DNA of 9,864 bases from assembly GCA_900762815.1 (NCBI GenBank), contig CAAFHX010000085.1, positions 1 to 9,864 of the forward strand. Direction: 5' to 3'. The stretch comes from Candidatus Avelusimicrobium facis. Lineage in GTDB: Bacteria > Elusimicrobiota > Elusimicrobia > Elusimicrobiales > Elusimicrobiaceae. The translations under genes were made by a program, and so were the position numbers. Below, piece after piece: positions 5,725 through 9,864 of this stretch (positions are counted from its first letter, which is position 1; every line of letters begins with the position of its first letter). Below the pieces are notes generated by a model that did not search any database, was not told the origin of the DNA, and saw only the letters and a list, made by a program, of their open reading frames with translations.

Positions 5725-6111
5725 ATGGCACATACTAAAGCACAAGGTTCTTCCTCCAACGGAAGAGACAGCCACGGCCAGCGCTTGGGCGTCAAACGTT
5801 TTGGCTCCCAATTCGTGCGCGCCGGTGAAATTATCGTCCGCCAGAAAGGCACGAAGTTTCTGCCGGGTACGAACGTAACCCGCGCCAGCGACGACAGCCT
5901 TTTTGCCCGTGTGGACGGCATTGTTACGTTTGAATGGGCTTACAGAGGCAAAAAACAGATTTCCGTCTATCCCAAAGAAACGGCGGAAACCAAAGCCCCG
6001 GCCAAAAAGGCGGCTGCTCCCAAAGCGGCCCCGAAAGCTAAAAAAACGGCTGCCGCTAAACCGGCTGCCAAAAAAGCTCCGGCCAAAGCCAAAAAAACGC
6101 AAGACAAATAA
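5725..6111 (+). CDS. rpmA: 50S ribosomal protein bL27 with long Lys/Ala/Pro tail
   Basis: bL27 lies at the peptidyl transferase centre, with its N-terminal arm reaching the active site. Residues 1-85 are the normal protein: [16 protein letters not shown], then [25 protein letters not shown] and a beta-rich end. The N-terminus begins directly with MAH, so there is no Firmicutes-type cleaved leader. The usual MAHKKAGGSTRNGRDS is altered at several places (T4, Q7, S10-S11). After residue 85 comes a 43-residue tail with 14 Lys and 17 Ala plus Pro, resembling histone H1-type tails, absent from most bL27 and probably disordered. The start is backed by AGAGAGGA seven bases upstream. It is the second gene after rplU, followed by a strong terminator. 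Confidence 0.96.
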   Translation: MAHTKAQGSSSNGRDSHGQRLGVKRFGSQFVRAGEIIVRQKGTKFLPGTNVTRASDDSLFARVDGIVTFEWAYRGKKQISVYPKETAETKAPAKKAAAPKAAPKAKKTAAAKPAAKKAPAKAKKTQDK

Positions 6112-6125
6112 GCGTCTGGTTTTTT

Positions 6126-6157
6126 AAGCGGCGGGGCCACCCCCCGCCGCTTTTTTT
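6126..6157 (+). terminator. Terminator of the rplU-rpmA operon
   Basis: A nine-pair stem GCGGCGGGG/CCCCGCCGC (6128-6150) with a CCACC loop, extended by AA/TT pairs, is followed by seven T. It is one of the strongest terminators in the window. Confidence 0.93.
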
Positions 6158-6174
6158 GCCTGCTGCTTTTTACC

Positions 6175-6197
6175 GCGCGCATAAAAAGCGCGCTTTT
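6175..6197 (+). terminator. Second stem-loop with short T-tract
   Basis: GCGCGC (6175-6180) pairs with GCGCGC (6188-6193) around ATAAAAA and is followed by TTTT. It could act as a back-up terminator. It overlaps the obgE promoter-like element, so it may instead be part of that control region. Confidence 0.45.
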
Positions 6198-6205
6198 GCT
6201 AGAAT
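6197..6205 (+). promoter_or_regulatory. Extended -10 promoter element for obgE
   Basis: TGCTAGAAT fits the extended -10 pattern TGnTAnAAT and comes right after the rpmA terminators, where a new promoter is needed. No -35 is evident. Transcription would begin near 6212, giving obgE a leader of about 180 bases. Confidence 0.45.
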
Positions 6206-6361
6206 ATGAAAGACAAGATATTACCCGTAAAACAAGATGAGTGGGCGTACACCGCCACCAAAACCGCAGCGCGCCAAAAAATCAAACGCGCCCGCAACAA
6301 AGCCAAACGGGCCTTGTCCAAGCGGCTGCTCCAAGCGCCAGACGGCGCAGAGCAACCTTAG
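6206..6361 (+). CDS. Possible small basic protein, 51 residues
   Basis: An open frame from ATG 6206 to TAG 6361 encodes 51 residues beginning MKDKILPVKQDEWAYTATK. A strongly basic helical middle follows (RQKIKRARNKAKRALSKR), then a short acidic/Pro end. Codon use resembles the neighbouring genes (GCC, CGC, AAA, ACC; no AGA/AGG), and it fills most of the gap before obgE, ending 33 bases upstream. Against it: no Shine-Dalgarno precedes the ATG, and the promoter-like TGCTAGAAT abuts the start codon, so transcripts from there would begin inside the frame. No family recognised. It may be a real small gene or merely an open stretch of the obgE leader. Confidence 0.35.
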   Translation: MKDKILPVKQDEWAYTATKTAARQKIKRARNKAKRALSKRLLQAPDGAEQP

Positions 6362-6394
6362 GCGCAAGGCAGATTTTTATCAAAGGATTTCTTT

Positions 6395-7780
6395 ATGCAA
6401 TCAGGCAGCTTTTTAGACCATGTTAAAATTTATATCACCGCCGGAAAAGGCGGGGACGGATGCATGTCGTTTCGCCGGGAAAAGTTCATTGAATTCGGCG
6501 GTCCCAACGGCGGCTGCGGCGGCAAGGGCGGCGACGTGATCATCCAGGCCGAAAGCAACCTGACCACCCTGCTGGAGCTGGCGTACAACCCGCACATTGA
6601 AGCCCAAGGCGGCGAAAAGGGCGGTACCTACAACAAAACCGGGCGCGGCGGAGAGGATAAAATAGTGCTTGTGCCGCTGGGGACGCTGATTTATAAGGAC
6701 GGACAACTGCTGGGCGATATGACCCACCAGGGCCAGCAGCTCATCGTAGCGCGCGGGGGCATGGGCGGGCGCGGCAACCAATCCTTTAAAACGCGCAACA
6801 ATACCTGCCCGCACTTTGCCGAGCTGGGCCAACCCGGCGAAGAAGTAACGCTGATTTTGGAATTAAAAGTATTGGCAGACTTGGGGCTGGTGGGCTTTCC
6901 CAACGCGGGCAAGAGCACCTTTTTAACGGCCATTTCCAGCGCCCGGCCCAAAATCGCCGATTATCCGTTTACCACGCTCAACCCCAATTTGGGCATTACC
7001 ATGCACAAGGGCACCTCTTTTGCCACGGCGGATATCCCGGGCATCATTGAAGGCGCCAGCGAAGGAAAGGGGCTGGGACACCAATTTTTAAAACACATTG
7101 AACGCACCCGCGTGCTGCTGCACCTGGTGGACCCGGACGGCTTTGAGGATATGGACGCGGTGCAGTCGGCCAAAGTCATTGAACAAGAGTTAAAACAATT
7201 TGATAAAGAATTGGCCAAAAAACCGCGTATTATCGTGGTCAACAAGGCCGACCTGCCCTCGGCGCAAAAAGCGTACGAGCAGCTGAAAAAGAAATACAAA
7301 AAGCATACCGTTATGCTCATGTCCGCCGCGACGGGGCAAGGGGTCAAACAAGTTTTAGACGAAGTGGTCAAAATCCTCTCCGTAACGCCCGTGCCGGTAT
7401 TGGAGCCGGAGAAACCGCAAACGGCGCTGCACAAAGTAGAGCCTATCTTTAGCATTCACCGCGACGAGGAAGGCGTGCTGCACATTACGGGGAAAAAGAT
7501 TGACGAGTTCATCGCCATGACCAACTTTACCCAAGCGGAAGCCGTGGCGCGGCTGCGCGGGATTTTCAAAAAAATCGGGTTAGAGAAAGCCCTGCTTAAA
7601 GCGGGCGTACAGGACGGCGAACCGCTGGTGGCGGGCGGACGGGAATTTGAATGGAACGGCAGCTTTGACAATGAAGCGCCGGAAAACCCCGAGCATGCCG
7701 GCTACAAACGCCGCGAGACCAAGGCCGAACGCCTGGCCAAGCGGGCCGACCGCCGCAAAAGCAAACGGGCCGAAGAATAA
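6395..7780 (+). CDS. obgE: GTPase Obg/CgtA with OCT domain
   Basis: Essential GTPase that acts in late assembly of the 50S subunit and in stress and growth control, in the cytoplasm. Of its 461 residues the first 158 or so form the glycine-rich Obg fold (KGGDG, GGPNGGCGGKGGD, KTGRGGEDK). The G domain follows with G1 GFPNAGKST (167-175), G2 within YPFTTLNPNLG, G3 DIPGIIEG, G4 NKAD and G5 MSAATG. A C-terminal OCT domain (about EPIFSIH to GGREFEW) is present, as in Bacillus and unlike E. coli. It ends in a basic tail rich in Lys/Arg. The start is supported by AAAGGA seven bases upstream and by family alignment (SFLDHVKIYITAGKGGDG). Placement after rplU-rpmA is the common bacterial order, but here it seems to be transcribed separately. 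Confidence 0.97.
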   Translation: MQSGSFLDHVKIYITAGKGGDGCMSFRREKFIEFGGPNGGCGGKGGDVIIQAESNLTTLLELAYNPHIEAQGGEKGGTYNKTGRGGEDKIVLVPLGTLIYKDGQLLGDMTHQGQQLIVARGGMGGRGNQSFKTRNNTCPHFAELGQPGEEVTLILELKVLADLGLVGFPNAGKSTFLTAISSARPKIADYPFTTLNPNLGITMHKGTSFATADIPGIIEGASEGKGLGHQFLKHIERTRVLLHLVDPDGFEDMDAVQSAKVIEQELKQFDKELAKKPRIIVVNKADLPSAQKAYEQLKKKYKKHTVMLMSAATGQGVKQVLDEVVKILSVTPVPVLEPEKPQTALHKVEPIFSIHRDEEGVLHITGKKIDEFIAMTNFTQAEAVARLRGIFKKIGLEKALLKAGVQDGEPLVAGGREFEWNGSFDNEAPENPEHAGYKRRETKAERLAKRADRRKSKRAEE

Positions 7781-7800
7781 GCCGCACGCACCGATTTGCC

Positions 7801-7826
7801 AAGCCGCCTTCCGGGGCGGCTTTTTT
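7801..7826 (+). terminator. Terminator of obgE
   Basis: AAGCCGCC pairs with GGCGGCTT around TTCCGG, followed by TTTTTT. The T-tract reaches into the stop codon of the convergent protease gene (7825-7827), so the two transcription units meet here with no spare sequence. Confidence 0.88.
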
Positions 7827-8796
7827 ATGGGGATTTTTTGCCGGACAAGCCCGCTGCGCGTACCGCGCGGATAATGGCACGGTGGTCTCGGCGGGTTTTG
7901 GCGATGTAGTGGGGATAAGCATCCCGGCGCTCTAACTTATAATAATCGCTGCCCATGACGCTTTCCATAAACGAAGTCAAATCCGGGTTAAAGACGGCAA
8001 ACATAAAATAATTCCGGTCCGCCTGCCCCGGCGCATGGATGCCCAGATGAGCGGAAATAATCCCCGCCAGCTCCCCGGTGTTGGTCATCACACCCGAGCC
8101 GCTCATCCCCTGCCGCACCCCAAAATTTTGGGTATAGGCAAAGCCCAATTCCTTGACGTAATCGGTCTGATTGGGATTATGCAAAATCGTCCTTTCCCCG
8201 TCAAAAATGGAGATAACCGACAGCGTGCGGTCTATGCGGTAGGTTTCCCCGTCAAATACCAGCAGCGGCGGCAAAGACGGACGCAGCACGCGGTTAAACT
8301 CCCGCCGTGCTTGCGGGTGTTGCTTTAAGTAGGCATTAAAAGCCGTGCGGGAAATGGCAATATTTTGTTCTTTGCCGCGGCGGTAATAGGTAGAAGGAAC
8401 GCGCTCCAAATCCGCCTTAAACAGGGCGAAATCATGCACCACAGGCTTTTGGGGGTCGTAGCGGGGGTGGACAAAGACCTGCGGATTTTTGGGTGTGTGG
8501 CGCACCTGCGACAGCACCGATACCGGCTGGTCCAACAAATCTATGCGCAAGGAGCAACCCCGGGCACACGCATCCGCCACACAGTGCGCCGCCGTGGCAA
8601 ACCATTTTTTGCCCACGCGGGTAGCTTGGCACTTTTTGGCGTTGCGGCCCGGCTGCAAGATGTAATATTCAAAGGTATGCCAAAAATCCTCTTTTTGGGT
8701 ATGGCTGTCCTCATTGACCACCGACAACACGCTCACTTGGGCAGTCAAAGCGCACGGGACCAGCAGACACAGAAAAATCCACAAAAGGCGTTTCAT
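7825..8796 (-). CDS. Secreted trypsin-like serine protease (S1 fold)
   Basis: Exported endopeptidase of 323 residues. A signal peptide (MKRLLWIFLCLLVPCALTA, 1-19) ends with an A-x-A-like site before QVS. The catalytic triad is visible: H71 in FATAAHC, D122 in VHDFALFK and S232 in GMSGSG. C56 and C72 match the disulfide that brackets the catalytic His in trypsins, and C77/C81 could form a second bond. The serine motif is GMSGSG instead of trypsin's GDSGGP, as in many V8/glutamyl-endopeptidase-like bacterial enzymes, so specificity cannot be read off. The C-terminal 40 residues are Arg/Lys/His-rich. The start has no clear Shine-Dalgarno, and TATAAT lies six bases before ATG. It lies 34 bases downstream of the other exported-protein gene and may share its transcript. 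Confidence 0.9.
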   Translation of the reverse strand: MKRLLWIFLCLLVPCALTAQVSVLSVVNEDSHTQKEDFWHTFEYYILQPGRNAKKCQATRVGKKWFATAAHCVADACARGCSLRIDLLDQPVSVLSQVRHTPKNPQVFVHPRYDPQKPVVHDFALFKADLERVPSTYYRRGKEQNIAISRTAFNAYLKQHPQARREFNRVLRPSLPPLLVFDGETYRIDRTLSVISIFDGERTILHNPNQTDYVKELGFAYTQNFGVRQGMSGSGVMTNTGELAGIISAHLGIHAPGQADRNYFMFAVFNPDLTSFMESVMGSDYYKLERRDAYPHYIAKTRRDHRAIIRAVRAAGLSGKKSP

Positions 8797-8802
8797 CTTT
8801 TT

Positions 8803-8808
8803 ATTATA
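8803..8808 (-). promoter_or_regulatory. -10 box abutting the protease start; possible leaderless mRNA
   Basis: A perfect TATAAT (in GCTATAAT) stands six bases upstream of the protease ATG on the minus strand. Transcription would start at or next to the A of the ATG, giving a leaderless message, which fits the missing Shine-Dalgarno. No -35 is evident. Confidence 0.4.
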
Positions 8809-8830
8809 GCTAATTAGACGGCGGCTCCGG

Positions 8831-9733
8831 TCAGCGGGCTAGGGATTGGCGCAAGGCCGATTTCATGTGAAGGATTTGGTGCTGTTGCCTGTATGCTTGT
8901 TCCGCCAGAGGTTGCAGTTGCTCCGGGGGCAGCTGGGCCAGCTCATTCACCTGCGACGCGATGTGCACGTATATATCGGTCAGCTCCGCATGGTGGCGGA
9001 TGGTCTGTTCCTCTTGTGGCGTTAACGAAAGAGCCAAGGACGGGTTCTGCTCCAAGCGGTGCGCCATGCGAGACACGGCCGGCGTATCGGAAACCAAGGT
9101 CAACGCCAATAACAAAGCCAACGGCCATTTTTTAGGTAACGCCTTCATGATTTGCCGGCCGGATACGTTTGCCGCTCCCCGCGCCACCGGCCGGGCCGCC
9201 AAGCCTTCCGCTGCAGCAATGCGGTGGGTCTTGGTATATTCTTTATAAGCAGCTTTGTACGCAGCCAAACGGGTTTCAAACCCCGCATAGCGTTTCATCA
9301 AACTCTGTTTGAGTATACTGACTTCCCGGTAGGTACGCGGCTTCAATTCCGGGGACATTTCCCAAAAAAAGGTTTTTTTCGGCTGGCGGCGGAGAATCAT
9401 TTGATAAATATCTTCCATTTTTTTCACCTCACGCCGCAGCGCCGCTTTTTCTTTGGCTAAATATTTAACGGAGCCGGAAGACCCCTTGGGTACCCGCAAC
9501 TGCTCCACCAGGCTGCGCAGGCTTTTGCTGTCTTGCCAACGGCGGTATAATATCTTTCCGCCGACAGTTGCTGCCGCCGCTGCGCCAACGGTGTAGGTTA
9601 AGTTTTGCAAGAATTGGGCTTGCGCTTGCCGGAGCTGCTGTTTGGCTTGGTCAAAAGAAAGCGGCGCCTCTTGGGCGGACAAATTGCCGCCCAATAAGCA
9701 TAAAGCCAAGAGAATACAAAAAAATTTACGCAT
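8831..9733 (-). CDS. Unrecognised exported or membrane protein with helical segments
   Basis: I do not recognise this 300-residue protein. The start at 9733 is chosen because GGGAG stands five bases upstream and the protein then begins with a clean signal peptide (MRKFFCILLALCLLGG, cut near NLSA-QEA); an in-frame extension of 21 residues upstream lacks such support. Next come a Gln/Ala-rich helix (about 26-43), a hydrophobic Ala-rich stretch (about 45-63), charged helical, possibly coiled-coil segments (64-170), a second hydrophobic stretch KKWPLALLLALTLVS (201-215), and a helical Gln/Leu-rich end. No cysteine is present outside the signal peptide and no catalytic motif is visible. It may be anchored in the envelope with helical domains outside. 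It lies 34 bases upstream of the protease gene in the same direction, suggesting a shared task. Confidence 0.75.
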   Translation of the reverse strand: MRKFFCILLALCLLGGNLSAQEAPLSFDQAKQQLRQAQAQFLQNLTYTVGAAAAATVGGKILYRRWQDSKSLRSLVEQLRVPKGSSGSVKYLAKEKAALRREVKKMEDIYQMILRRQPKKTFFWEMSPELKPRTYREVSILKQSLMKRYAGFETRLAAYKAAYKEYTKTHRIAAAEGLAARPVARGAANVSGRQIMKALPKKWPLALLLALTLVSDTPAVSRMAHRLEQNPSLALSLTPQEEQTIRHHAELTDIYVHIASQVNELAQLPPEQLQPLAEQAYRQQHQILHMKSALRQSLAR

Positions 9734-9746
9734 CGTAGCTCCCATA

Positions 9747-9768
9747 TCTTTATTTTTAAAAATAAAGA
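9747..9768. repeat. 22-bp perfect palindrome upstream of the unknown exported protein
   Basis: The arms TCTTTATTTTT and AAAAATAAAGA are perfectly complementary with no spacer. The element ends three bases before the GGGAG ribosome binding site of the minus-strand gene. It could be an operator for a dimeric repressor or an RNA hairpin near the ribosome binding site. It is A+T-rich, so it stands out from its surroundings. Confidence 0.7.
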
Positions 9769-9864
9769 ACGCGCCGCCAAGGGCCTTTAGACCCAAAAGG
9801 ATATAGGTCCAAAAACCTACAAAGCACGAAAAAACCGAAAAATCTAATGCATCGCTGTTTAAGC

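Noticed and set aside
5668..6182. Minus-strand frames opposite rpmA
   Set aside because: Phe/Arg/Gly/Ala-rich antisense shadows of the Lys/Ala tail; rpmA itself is certain.
6241..6426. 61-codon plus-strand frame overlapping the obgE start
   Set aside because: It enters obgE out of frame, has no ribosome binding site and competes with the better 51-codon frame at 6206.
7825..8796. Lipoprotein signal on the protease (LVPC near residue 14)
   Set aside because: Pro just before Cys does not fit a lipobox; a standard signal peptidase I site at CALTA-QV is better.
1..9864. CRISPR array, IS element or toxin-antitoxin pair
   Set aside because: No regularly spaced repeats with unique spacers, no transposase-like ORF and no terminal inverted repeats; the only repeats are the tRNA-end modules, the palindrome and the repeats within the small protein.

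Overview
This window reads as an ordinary chromosomal housekeeping segment from a bacterium of middling G+C (roughly 50-55% by eye). It is dense and mostly in short operons, with GC-rich hairpin plus T-tract terminators after nearly every transcription unit. The gene content (SMC, bL21, bL27, Obg with an OCT domain, secreted trypsin-like protease) and the style of the proteins remind me most of gut Elusimicrobiota. That is an impression, not a search result, and the phylum should be treated as unproven.

Layout. Positions 1-73 are the 3' part of a tRNA-Ala(GGC) gene; its first three bases lie outside the window. It is followed by a non-coding stretch (74-370) in which the tRNA 3' end plus a terminator is echoed twice more: once with a well-formed stem-loop body and once with a tRNA-sized degenerate body. 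A minus-strand operon follows (4639 down to 429): smc, the chromosome-condensing ATPase, overlapping by one base a metallophosphoesterase gene, and ended by a strong terminator. The 305-bp divergent region (4640-4944) holds promoter-like sequences and a potentially structured leader for a small 74-residue basic protein made of two near-copies of a 28-residue repeat. Next are the plus-strand ribosomal genes rplU (bL21) and rpmA (bL27, with a Lys/Ala/Pro-rich tail) behind a hairpin-rich leader, then a possible 51-codon basic ORF and obgE (ribosome-assembly GTPase). The rplU-rpmA-obgE order is a classic conserved cluster, but here terminators and a fresh promoter-like element separate the rpmA and obgE units. 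Convergent to obgE is a minus-strand pair encoding exported proteins: an unrecognised 300-residue protein with a signal peptide and two hydrophobic stretches, and a trypsin-like serine protease with its triad intact.

How they work together. bL21, bL27 and Obg all serve the large ribosomal subunit. SMC and the phosphoesterase are translationally coupled, but no functional link is known to me. The last two genes look like a cell-envelope pair. I see no transposase, integrase, CRISPR array or obvious defence system. The most interesting unexplained items are the repeated tRNA-end/terminator modules (62-370), the tandem-repeat mini-protein with its structured leader (4820-5169), and the unknown envelope gene with a 22-bp perfect palindrome just upstream of its ribosome binding site.
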